A stretch of DNA of 32,952 nucleotides from Cyclostephanos tholiformis. Taxonomy: Eukaryota; Bacillariophyta; Thalassiosirophyceae; Thalassiosirales; Thalassiosiraceae. The DNA lies in the NCBI GenBank assembly GCA_036939975.1, contig JALLPB010000149.1:1-32952 (forward strand), in the 5' to 3' direction. Below, one piece after another: positions 21,872 to 30,289 of this stretch. The number at the start of each line of letters is the position of its first letter. The first letter of the stretch is position 1. The position numbers and the translations under genes are program-made. The notes beneath the pieces are model-generated. The model saw nothing but the letters and a program-made list of their open reading frames with translations. It did no database searches and had not been told where the DNA came from.

Positions 21872-23619
21872 CTATTCTCTCTCGCCGCCACCCTCATGTT
21901 CCTCTCCATCGTCCTCTTTATCATTTGTTCCGTCAACATCTTCTCTACTTCTTAAAAACTCCTCACTCCATTGAAACACAGGCTCATCATTGCCCTTCAC
22001 CACGTATCCCACACGTTGTTCGTCCCACCAATTCACTGGTTCCTCCTCTGGCTCAATGTCATCCTTCTTCTCCCCATGTCTCCTCCAGTATGTCCTCACG
22101 GGATTTTTCTTATACTTGTCTTCAGGCTCCCATTCTTCCCATTTTCTGCACAGATCTTCCAACTCGTTTAGGTCATCGTACACCTTCTTCCAATTCATTT
22201 CTGCCGTGTAGTAGAAATTCATACCTTCATCGTTCCACATACTCTTTCCACTCTCTCTTTTCTGGCCTTCTCCCTTGGTGAACAATGGCAATGCCTTTTT
22301 CTCTCCTTGACTATTTCTATCTCTATCCATTCTTAACGCCTGGTCCCACACCTCCCTCCCATTTTTGATCAAAAGCAGAACGTGAGCAATATCACTCGGT
22401 GTAACAAATAACAAGAACGGCTTCGTAGGATTCATCTTTAACAACTTTCTCCATTCTTTATCGGATTTAATTTTTCTGACGTAACTCAACATGAACTCAA
22501 ACACAAAACGCTCCATTCCACATTCTGAATATCTACCGAATCCTTCGCTTAATGCATCTGGTTCCACTACCCTTGCTTCACCTGTACATTTATAGAACAC
22601 ACCGACAGTTTTTGTTAGTATTTCGCAACAGATTTTAACGTTGGGCATATTCGAATACAAATCATCATACTTAGGTAAATGCCTTTGATTCTGGTCGTCA
22701 TGTTGCACCGCATGCTCTGGTATTTCTCTCGTATAGAAGGTACTACCACCCTATTCCAAATGTCCATTGGATCGGATCTTTCTGGAAATGATAGATTTCT
22801 CATAACCACCCAGCACAAGCTATTACGATCATTGGGCAGATACAGCTGCCAGTTCTTCCTAAGGAACTTTTCATTCGGATAAAGCTCCTCCTTGCAGAAG
22901 TCATTTATATCCTTAACAAAGTTGATCTCTTCCCCAGTCCACTCCGATTTGTTGCGATTATCATTTCTCTTCACACTACTCATCTCGTGCACTCTTTTCT
23001 CTAAGTCCTTTATCTTCCTTGTCAATGTTGCTATCAGTCGGTCCTTTGTCCGATCGTCACTTAGTAGCATCTTCCCATCGTCACTGTCCTCATCTTCCTG
23101 TTCCTCTTCATCGTCGTATTCGTTCTCGTTCACCACTATTCGCCTCGTCGACCCCTCATCGACGAACATTCTCTGGCGCACATCGCTCTCGTAATCTTCG
23201 TTGCTCTCTTCCTCCATTCTTCGCTCCTCCATTCTTCGCCTTTTACTTCGACTCGGCTCATTGTGGTTGTCGTCATCTTTCGAGCGCTTATCGCCATTCC
23301 TTCCACGCTGAATATTACTCGGCATCTTATTATTTTTCTTGCTTTTGTCTATAACCTTTGGCCCCTTGTCATCACCGTCATCGTCACTATCGTCTTGATA
23401 TGCCGATGACTCCGATGACGTACTATCTGAAGACTGCATCCTCGGAGGTGTTTTTTTTGCCGTCCGTTTATATCCTATCGGATGAAACTTACTCTTGGAT
23501 GGTTGTTTTCCACTTGGCCTGACGGTAGTATCTCTCTCACCATCATCAAACACTGCATTACCGTACCTTGCAGGTCGCATACCCTGGTTCCTCCTAGGAC
23601 TTGTCCTTATTTGCGACAT
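21872..23619 (-). CDS. Transposon-encoded charged coiled-coil protein of unknown function (two exons)
   Basis: Exon 1 runs 23619-22671, the intron 22670-22582 (89 bp, donor GTATGA, acceptor ACAG, perfect branch-site TACTAAC at 22620-22614), exon 2 22581-21872. The join reads GIYLS-EARVVEPD in one frame and gives 552 residues. Residues 1-120 are basic and Ser-rich, then come RSKRRRMEERRMEEE (a likely nuclear signal near 122-137) and an acidic DDEEEQEDEDSDDG tract near 167-180. A heptad-like segment, RLIATLTRKIKDLEKRVHEM, follows near 192-211. The C-terminal half is globular and Trp-rich (IWNRVVVPSIREKYQSMRCN; PVNWWDEQRVGYVVKG). No known domain is recognised. It is divergent from the transposase gene, sharing a 529-bp control region. 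A DNA-binding or transposition partner role is plausible from context alone. Confidence 0.7.
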
Positions 23620-24148
23620 TGTTGAGTTATCCTTCTGTTATATGCGCTCTGAGTTTCTATTTTTCATGTACGCTCAACTTTTATTGTCCAACAGTATATT
23701 TGAACTGGCAGTTGCATCAAATTTTTAAACTTCGAGCAACATTTTTCATTACTATTGTAACGTAAAAATGATTCAAAACGATTAATACCAATTCACACAC
23801 AGACCAATTTTTCAAAAATTCAGAAGCATTCAATGAAATTTCTTACAACTATGTACATAAGTACCGTACGACTTCCCCCATAATGTGGGGAAGTCCATTC
23901 CCCCCCCTAATTGAGGGTATACGTACCATAAATTAGATGGTACGATAAATAAGGTACATAAGTACCATATGACTTCCCCCATAATGTGGGGAACTCCCTT
24001 CCCCCCCCCTAATTGAGGGTATATGTACCATAAATTAGATGGTACGATACCTTATTGTACTAGTCTTCTACTTACTGACATTTCACTTTCAATTTTTTTT
24101 CCAAGAACCTGCATTCTTATTTGTTATATCATCATCCATTTGACGATC
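23620..24148. promoter_or_regulatory. Divergent promoter region of the transposon
   Basis: 529-bp AT-rich gap between the start of the coiled-coil gene (-) and the transposase start (+). It contains two ~100-bp direct repeats with palindromes next to the transposase side. It must hold both promoters; shared control by a dimeric protein binding the palindromes is inferred. Confidence 0.5.
23853..24051. repeat. Two ~100-bp direct repeats with internal palindromes
   Basis: Copies start with GTACATAAGTACC at 23853 and 23954. Each holds a hairpin GACTTCCCC/GGGGAAGTC (23870-23878 with 23887-23895; one arm is altered to GGGGAACTC in the second copy), a C8-C9 tract, TAATTGAGGGTATA and TACCATAAATTAGATGGTA. 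Divergence between copies is low, mostly single transitions and C-run length. Confidence 0.85.
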
Positions 24149-27001
24149 ATGTCTAATTTGATCCAGTGCGAGATTTGCCAGAAATGGTGCTTTAATAAGC
24201 GCAGTTTGTTAACTCATCTAGGATTTTGTCGTCAACGTCACACTGCATTTCAAGATAATGCAAATCATCTGCTTCACGAGCACAATCCCCTCCAATCCAG
24301 ATACAACCAAGGAGATCATCTAAACCCGTTTGCTGTATATGACGATTTGGATTTTTCCAATAGTGATGATGATTCGGTATTACTAGACAACAATAATGGG
24401 AGTAACATGGATACCAATGATGGTTATTCATCTGTAGACGATTACATCATGAACGGTCATGATGAAGCAGCAGAGGATGTACTTGGTTGTGATAACAAGA
24501 CACATGGGCAATGCAGTACTGCTGTTTCCAAGCTACAGATCCGACTTAACAATGTAATAAATAGTCACAACGCTCCCCTACGTCTCTACGATGACGTTGT
24601 TCATTTAGTCAATGAATATATCTCATCTGATAGTTTCAGCAAACATGCCAAACTACGAACAAGAAAATCATTTCTTAAACAAATTGAAGAAACGCATCCA
24701 TCCATCAAGTCATTGCACCCAGTTAATAGGCAGGTTACCTTGCATGATGACTCAATTGCCACCGTACCGGTTTTTGACGCACGAGCAATGATCATGGATA
24801 TTCTATCGAATTCAGACCTTATGAAAAAGGAGAACTTTGCTGAGGGCTATGATATCTTTAACGGTAACGTTGATGATACTCATTCATCAAATAAATACTA
24901 TGGAGAAATTCATACTGGAGACGAGTGGATACCAGCACGTGACAAATTCTGTAGGCCAGGAACTGTCGATATGCCCATAGCTCTTGTCATATTCGGAGAT
25001 AAGTCACATACAGATTTACATGGTGCTCTAGCACTCACTCCAATCATTTTCACTCTCTCATTGTTTAATCTTTCGTGTCGAAATGATACGAAATTCTGGA
25101 GGGTACTAGGGTATTTGCCTAATCTCGGTTATGGAAAAAATAAGTCAAACAAGACTCCAACTGTTAAGAAAATTCAAGATGAGCACGACTGTTTATCTTG
25201 TGTGTTCGAGTCGGTTAGGATGATTCACAGAAATGGTGGTTTCAGAGCCAATGTATTGGGAAAAGAAGTCCATGTAAAAATTTGGATACATTACTTTATT
25301 GGTGACACAGAAGGTAATAATAAATGGTTGGGTCACTACTCTGGAAACAAGTCACAAGTTTTCCGTCCATTCCGAGATTGTTCTTGTCCCTTTCATGAGT
25401 TATCAAATCATAATCCTACATGTACCTATTCGACATTGGACGAAATGAGATGTGCATATCTTTTGAAACTCAATGATGAATCAGCTGGTCTCGATAGATA
25501 CCGGGAGTTATCGAGATATCCAATAAAAAATTCACTAACAAGAAAACACATGCCACTATCTGACAATGTTCACGGTCCATCACGGATGATGCCCCCAGAA
25601 GTATTACATGTCTTCTATGCGGGATTATTGCGGTACATCTTCACGTCAATGCAGCTTTGTATTGGATCGAGCAAGTTGAGAGACGAAATAGACAAGATGC
25701 ATGTTCGTGTAACACAGGATGTGAAACGTCAGAGTGATCGTGACCTACCCAGAGGATCAATGAGAAATGGTATCATTGATGACACTAAGTGTCAATCGGA
25801 AGAACGACAAGGTAATTTCTTTTTGCTATTATGTATAGCCACAACAACAACTGGGGAAGAGAAATTAAAAAAGGCTTTAGGATATGACGACAGACGTTGG
25901 GTGAAGTGGGTGCAGTTTGCGAAGTTATATTTATCAATGTGTGCTTGGCTACACGATTCCAATCTGAAGGAAGAAGTTAATAATGCAAGACCACTAATTG
26001 GAAAGGTACTGCGTTTAGTGAAAGAATTGTTCCCAAGAGATGGGTCAGGGAATGGATGGAATATACCCAAATTTCATGCCGCAACAAAATTCCCAGATTA
26101 CATTAGGAGATATGGATCAGCAATGAACTTCTTTGGTGGTACTGGTGAATCAGCCCACAAATTATTCGTAAAGGCTCCTGGACATAAAACACAACGAAGA
26201 CCAAGTGAGTTTGCACATCAGGTAGCAGAACAGCATTACAACATGCTGGTAACGACAAAGGCATTACGGTCGGTTAATTCAGAAATTGATGACCAATCAT
26301 ATGCAGCAACCACATCGAGAAATAACAGACAAGAGGACGATGATAGTATTGTCATTCATCTAAGTGGACAATATACGATACTAATTACAGATGAACTGAA
26401 GGACAAAGTATCGCGTGGTCAGAGTATTTATCCAGATTGGAAAACAAATCAAAACGGAGTCAAAAGTCAAAACTACAAGTTCCGTCTCCAGCCAAAGCTT
26501 GTGTCTGCTATTATAAATAAGGTTCGACATAGTCAGACAGAACTAAATAACAGATCCGTCAATATCAAAGGACATACAAGATTAACGATTACATCACAAG
26601 ATGGCAGTAAAGTGATATACCATGCCAATCCCCATATTATTGGAAAAATGTGGTATGATTGGGTTTACGTTCATTTTGAAGAAATCAACGGCTTAGGGGA
26701 AACTGTGGAAAGTTATTATCCATCGAAAATACTCGGTTTTGTTACATTCAAAGAAAGAACAGAAGCAGTAATTCATTGTACAGAGAAACCATTAAGTTGG
26801 TCGTCAGTAATGAAAAAATTCCTCGTAAAGGTAAGTATAGGAAAGGACCCTTCAATCTCCATAGTGACTGTGCCTATATCGTCATTCGTTCATCCACTGT
26901 GTGTTATCCCAGATTACGGTGGTGAGGGTACATCATACATAGTTATTTTACCGAGGAGAAATTGGAGTCGATACTTTGGAACTAGAATAAAGATAGATTA
27001 A
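24149..27001 (+). CDS. Plavaka/CACTA-group-like DDE transposase
   Basis: Probable transposase of the element, cutting at its inverted repeats in the nucleus. The start is set at ATG 24149, giving 950 residues, because it opens directly with the zinc finger MSNLIQCEICQKW (Cys7, Cys10, His23, Cys27), as in Plavaka-type proteins; an upstream in-frame ATG at 24023 would add a hydrophobic 42-residue stretch overlapping the repeats. Catalytic-core candidates: Asp284 in VIFGDKSHTDLHGALALTP, followed by RVLGYLPNLGYG; Asp386 in HYFIGDTEGNNKWLGHY with a DCSCPFHEL cysteine pair; then LHVFYAGLLRYIF and, as possible catalytic Glu, Glu667 in FGGTGESAHKLFVKAPGHK. One long uninterrupted frame; a GTAAGT near 26830 lies inside it and appears not to be used. 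The C-terminal 250 residues end in a small basic SYIVILPRRNWSRYF segment. The family is assigned from remembered patterns and needs a profile search. Confidence 0.72.
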   Translation: MSNLIQCEICQKWCFNKRSLLTHLGFCRQRHTAFQDNANHLLHEHNPLQSRYNQGDHLNPFAVYDDLDFSNSDDDSVLLDNNNGSNMDTNDGYSSVDDYIMNGHDEAAEDVLGCDNKTHGQCSTAVSKLQIRLNNVINSHNAPLRLYDDVVHLVNEYISSDSFSKHAKLRTRKSFLKQIEETHPSIKSLHPVNRQVTLHDDSIATVPVFDARAMIMDILSNSDLMKKENFAEGYDIFNGNVDDTHSSNKYYGEIHTGDEWIPARDKFCRPGTVDMPIALVIFGDKSHTDLHGALALTPIIFTLSLFNLSCRNDTKFWRVLGYLPNLGYGKNKSNKTPTVKKIQDEHDCLSCVFESVRMIHRNGGFRANVLGKEVHVKIWIHYFIGDTEGNNKWLGHYSGNKSQVFRPFRDCSCPFHELSNHNPTCTYSTLDEMRCAYLLKLNDESAGLDRYRELSRYPIKNSLTRKHMPLSDNVHGPSRMMPPEVLHVFYAGLLRYIFTSMQLCIGSSKLRDEIDKMHVRVTQDVKRQSDRDLPRGSMRNGIIDDTKCQSEERQGNFFLLLCIATTTTGEEKLKKALGYDDRRWVKWVQFAKLYLSMCAWLHDSNLKEEVNNARPLIGKVLRLVKELFPRDGSGNGWNIPKFHAATKFPDYIRRYGSAMNFFGGTGESAHKLFVKAPGHKTQRRPSEFAHQVAEQHYNMLVTTKALRSVNSEIDDQSYAATTSRNNRQEDDDSIVIHLSGQYTILITDELKDKVSRGQSIYPDWKTNQNGVKSQNYKFRLQPKLVSAIINKVRHSQTELNNRSVNIKGHTRLTITSQDGSKVIYHANPHIIGKMWYDWVYVHFEEINGLGETVESYYPSKILGFVTFKERTEAVIHCTEKPLSWSSVMKKFLVKVSIGKDPSISIVTVPISSFVHPLCVIPDYGGEGTSYIVILPRRNWSRYFGTRIKID

Positions 27002-27023
27002 ACATAATATATTTTTGTTTTAA

Positions 27024-28820
27024 TTATTTCAACTGATCAATTATCCATGCCTGTTCATCCGTCAATGGTAGATCATTGTTGTTCATACCGACAATTGCTG
27101 TTTTCAAATACATCGATGTACATACTATCTCATCCTCAAATCTGCATCGAGAAGAGACGCAATGAGGTATTGTGGCATTGAAGAGAAGGTAATCTCCAGG
27201 GCGTAGAGGTACAGCAACGCCAATCGTTGGAAAACAAAAATAAACAACTACATCGTCAGTGACCCGGTACCTATCATGTCCCTTTAGGAAAACCTGAATC
27301 ATGCTGAATGTAAAGTCTTGGTCAGTGTGACACCGAAGAAATACATTTTTACCAAAGGCAATACCCCCAAAAAATTGTGCATGAAAGTTATCTGGATGCT
27401 CTGAGCTGGAGGATATAAAAGTCTTGAAGGGCACAATTCTCTTCGCAAGATCTAGATGACTTATCACTGCTGGCTCTGCTAAACAACGGAAACAGTGTTC
27501 TGCCCGTCGCATCATCCACACCAACGATCTCCAATGTGTATCCGAAAGAGAATCCATAAATGGTGCCTGAGTTAATACAGTCTTTGAGTTTCTTGAGACC
27601 TGAGGACCCAGACATACATAATGGGGACGCGTACCGTAATCGGAGAAGACCTTATTAGCATCACCACGGGACAACGAGGTTGATCTTAGTTTTGCACAGG
27701 CGTCCAGTGAATTCATAATTTTTTTAAATCCAACATTGGCAGTAATTGACAATGCCATATTGCGTGGCATCCTGATAAATGGACGATTACCATCGATCTT
27801 GTGATATGTTAGGCCCAAATTTGGATTAATCTCATCTTCAACGTGTAGCATATTCACAGGATAAGACTTCCACTGCAATCCATGTGGTGGTTTGATGGGT
27901 GGACATGTTAAATTGCCTCCATCAAACACAATGACTTCAGAGCCAATCTGCTGATGTGTAAGTTTCAATTTCTCCGGCAATAAACAACAAATGCGTAAGA
28001 TGGATGTCAGTTTCTGCTCCTTCTTCTTGGCACGGCGTGACCGCCTATGAAGTACTTTGGTGGATTGGACACGGCGATATGCCTCAGCGGCGCACTGGGT
28101 ACGGAGTGATGTGCTTGTACTGGATCTTGAGAAGACGTGAACCCACGAGTGTGGGGTGCCGGGACAAGATAGACGAGGAGAAGAGTCATGATCATCATCG
28201 GTGTCAGCGCAACTTGCAGTAGTGTGGCAGCTCCAGCCTGTCGAGACAGTAAACTGAGTCGACAGGTTGCAGTGAACACTATCACTACTGTTCGAAGCAC
28301 TAACAGAGATGAGACCATTGACGTCATTCTTCCTATTTTTTAGGTGAACACTATCACTACTGTTCGAAGCACTAACAGAGATGAGACCATTGACATCATT
28401 CTTCTTATTGTTTAGGTCATTACGACGACCTTGTTCTGAAATGTGAAGAAATAAAAAAGTTAACATTTGAGTTGGTAATGGAAACCATTACAATGGAAGA
28501 CAAAAACCGAGAGTATAAAAAATATAAACCGTACCTGAACATCTAAACTCACAACATAAATGAAACTTAATACAGCGAGTACATTTTGGTTGCTCATTTA
28601 GAATACACCGACGATGTGCTCTAGTGCACTGAATGCAATTTTTTTGGAGCCTTTTTTTCGAGTTCTCACCATCAGTGGAAGTTAGGAAACGGTCCGCAAA
28701 AGTATTGTCGAAGAAAGGTTCCAGGGTAGTTGACGACAGTGAATCGGATGTCTTCCTTGTTAAATTGAAAGTTGGAATCGACGGAATAATACGATCCAGA
28801 AGATCCTTGGATGCGTCCAT
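27024..28820 (-). CDS. Zn2Cys6-like cluster plus 2-oxoglutarate/Fe(II) oxygenase-like protein (two exons)
   Basis: Exon 1 runs 28820-28535, the intron 28534-28436 (99 bp, GTACGG...TTTCAG), exon 2 28435-27024; the junction codon reads TCA|GAA in frame and gives 565 residues. Residues 62-90 form C-x2-C-x6-C-x7-C-x2-C-x6-C (Cys62, 65, 72, 80, 83, 90), the spacing of a Zn(II)2Cys6 DNA-binding cluster, with basic residues between. Residues 96-143 are a tandem 24-residue duplication, followed by a basic RRSRRAKKKEQK stretch near 226. The C-terminal domain has CHTDQDF (His465, Asp467) and LRPGDYLLFNATIPHCVSSR (His520, Arg525), the HxD...H iron-binding layout and spacing of a double-stranded beta-helix oxygenase. 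TET/JBP-like, AlkB-like or prolyl-hydroxylase-like activity cannot be told apart here. Placed inside a transposon, action on DNA bases or chromatin is an inference. Confidence 0.68.
28272..28415 (-). repeat. 72-bp tandem duplication in the oxygenase gene
   Basis: GTGAACACTATCACTACTGT begins both copies (28272 and 28344). Only a handful of bases differ over 72 bp, and both encode a KNDVNGLISVSASNSSDSVH peptide. In-frame and recent. Confidence 0.85.
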
Positions 28821-29703
28821 TTTGATGGATTAATTCAAGATCTGTGCGAATTGGAGCAAAATCAACACCTTCGAAATCGACAGTGGATAAAGATGAGTCG
28901 TCGTTTTGATTCTGACCGTCGCCTTGGCCAATTTGGTTCTGTTGGTGCAGGTTGTGCCAGCTATCTGTGGAGTCAGATAAAACCGCCTCTTCATCATCCG
29001 CGTCAGCGTTGTCGCTGGTGTTATTGTCGTTGTCGAAAGAGTCAATGGATTCGTCGTCAGGGTGAAAGCTACTGGTGGTGGCCGAGTAGACTCCGTCGTC
29101 AGTATCGTTGTTGTTGTCAGCGTCAGCTTGAGCGTGATCGTCAGAGTCGTTGCAGAGGTTGGCGTCGTTGCGGTTGTTGCCTTCGTTGGTGGGGTTGTCC
29201 TCGTTGTTATTGTCAGGGTCAGGGTCAGGGTCAGGGTCAGGGTCAGGGTCAGGGTCAGGGTCAGGGTCAGGGTCAGGGTCAGGGTCAGGGTCAGGGTCAG
29301 CTCCAGCGTCAGCGTCGTTCCCGTCGTTGCTTCGTCCTTGTTGTTGTCCTCTTTGTTGTTGACGAAGAAACCTTGGGTTAATAACTTGCCTCCTTAAAGG
29401 GGGATAGCAGTCCGGCGATGTTTCAACTAACCACTGATGGCGCCGTAAAAATTCTTCTTGTCGACTTGCGGGATAAGATGAAAACGGCGGTTCGCGGACA
29501 AGAAATTGGGGGACAATGGGGGGATCTTTGTTCTCGTTGTTGTCGTATGCGTCGTCTTTGTCATCCTCGTCGTCCTCGTTGTCTTCGTTGTCTTTGTCGG
29601 CTTTGTCGGCTTCGTCGGCTTCGTCGGCTTCGTCGTCGTATTCAACGTCGTCTTTGTCGTGATTGACAGCGGCATTGTCGGCGTCGTGTTTGCCGTTGTC
29701 GGA
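28672..29703 (-). CDS. Long acidic open frame without ATG (exon or decayed gene) in the transposon
   Basis: The minus strand is open for 343 codons from just after a TAA (29704-29706) to the TGA at 28674-28672, with no Met in frame. It is rich in Asp, Asn and Glu (DEADEADEADKADKDNEDNE), then has a non-repetitive, protein-like stretch: FLVREPPFSSYPASRQEEFL, RRHQWLVETSPDCYPPLRRQ and VINPRFLRQQQ, then a long (Asp-Pro)n tract made by the TCAGGG repeat, then more acidic sequence ending near VDFEGVDFAPIRTDLELIHQ. The same frame continues acidic upstream of the TAA (EVDPPPPGADETPPSDQ). It overlaps the first exon of the oxygenase gene in another frame by about 150 bp. It could be an internal exon whose first exon was missed (ATG near 29890, MDYLRHN), or a gene with one nonsense change. 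Function unknown. Confidence 0.45.
   Translation of the reverse strand, partial: SDNGKHDADNAAVNHDKDDVEYDDEADEADEADKADKDNEDNEDDEDDKDDAYDNNENKDPPIVPQFLVREPPFSSYPASRQEEFLRRHQWLVETSPDCYPPLRRQVINPRFLRQQQRGQQQGRSNDGNDADAGADPDPDPDPDPDPDPDPDPDPDPDPDPDPDNNNEDNPTNEGNNRNDANLCNDSDDHAQADADNNNDTDDGVYSATTSSFHPDDESIDSFDNDNNTSDNADADDEEAVLSDSTDSWHNLHQQNQIGQGDGQNQNDDSSLSTVDFEGVDFAPIRTDLELIHQNGRIQGSSGSYYSVDSNFQFNKEDIRFTVVNYPGTFLRQYFCGPFPNFH
29212..29299. repeat. (TCAGGG)n hexanucleotide repeat
   Basis: About 14.5 perfect TCAGGG units, one base away from the common telomere unit TTAGGG. On the minus strand it encodes alternating Asp-Pro in the acidic frame. Confidence 0.9.
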
Positions 29704-29994
29704 TTAGTCGTCGTCGTTGGATTCGTCAATGGCTTCGTCGTTGGCTTGATCGACGGATTCCTGGTCGGATGGAGGTGTTTCGTCGGCTCCAGGGGGGGGG
29801 AGGGTCAACCTCTGAATTCGAATGCTTCGGCGTGTGGGGGAAGTTGACTTGAGATCGATTGTACTAGATTATGGCGTAGATAGTCCATCAACGAAGTACT
29901 CTTTACATGTTTACTAAAAAATAGAAAATTGTACTGAGGAATGCGGGTACAAAATGAGTAAGACACAACTATAAATAATGTTGCACGGAGTAGC

Positions 29995-30172
29995 ATTAAA
30001 TTGAACTAACTACTAAGTAAATTGGTCTAAAACAAAACAAATTTTTATGATCACAATACAAATGGAACAATTAAAATAAAAAGGTATTAACTACAGTATT
30101 AAATTGATCCAATTGATCAAATTAATTTTTTGCAGAAAATAACTGTTCCATTTAGAAAAAATAAATTGAACT
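29995..30172. repeat. Right subterminal repeats (inverted)
   Basis: Reverse-complement copies of the left motif: ATTAAATTGAACT at 29995-30007, ATTAAATTGATCC at 30098-30110 and ATAAATTGAACT at 30161-30172. The 18-mer AGCATTAAATTGAACTAA (29992-30009) is the exact reverse complement of left-end sequence at about 21598-21615. Confidence 0.75.
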
Positions 30173-30250
30173 AACAGATGTAGATACAATATCTGAGATA
30201 AATTTAATAGAACAACAGATATGATTAAAGAAACTATTAGTAGCAATCTA

Positions 30251-30282
30251 ATCTTATAGATCCATTTTTGGTACATGTGAGG
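30251..30282 (-). repeat. Right terminal inverted repeat
   Basis: Its reverse complement begins CCTCACATGTACCAAAAATG and continues GATCTATAAGAT, matching the left end at 29 of 32 positions. Confidence 0.85.
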
Positions 30283-30289
30283 TTATCAT

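Larger units (their letters stand above)
21359..30285. mobile_element. ~8.9-kb DNA transposon with TIRs, transposase and oxygenase genes
   Basis: Delimited by 32-bp terminal inverted repeats at 21361-21392 and 30251-30282, with inverted subterminal copies of AGTTCAATTTAAT inside both ends. The cargo is a Plavaka/CACTA-like transposase (+), a divergent charged coiled-coil protein (-), a Zn2Cys6 plus 2-oxoglutarate oxygenase-like protein (-) and an acidic open frame (-). The three main genes have intact frames and consistent splice sites, unlike the broken elements on both sides, so the element is probably recent. The pentamer TCATC occurs at 21354-21358 and 30286-30290, a candidate target-site duplication, though one side has one more base between it and the TIR. 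The left flank is not visibly the missing 5' part of the copia relic on the right, so a clean insertion into that relic is not shown. Confidence 0.75.

Noticed and set aside
22615..22708. Apparent frameshift in the charged coiled-coil gene
   Set aside because: An 89-bp intron with good donor, TACTAAC and acceptor restores one frame exactly, so no frameshift is needed.
24023..24148. Upstream in-frame ATG extending the transposase by 42 residues
   Set aside because: The extension overlaps the palindromic repeat module and is hydrophobic, while the ATG at 24149 leads straight into the zinc finger.
26825..26840. GTAAGT splice-donor-like site inside the transposase
   Set aside because: The downstream frame stays open to 27001 and looks like a normal protein end.
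29062..29847. Plus-strand Val-rich and Ser-Gly frames over the TCAGGG and TCGTCG repeats
   Set aside because: They are complements of the acidic minus-strand frame; runs such as VRVRVR or GSGSGS come from the microsatellite.
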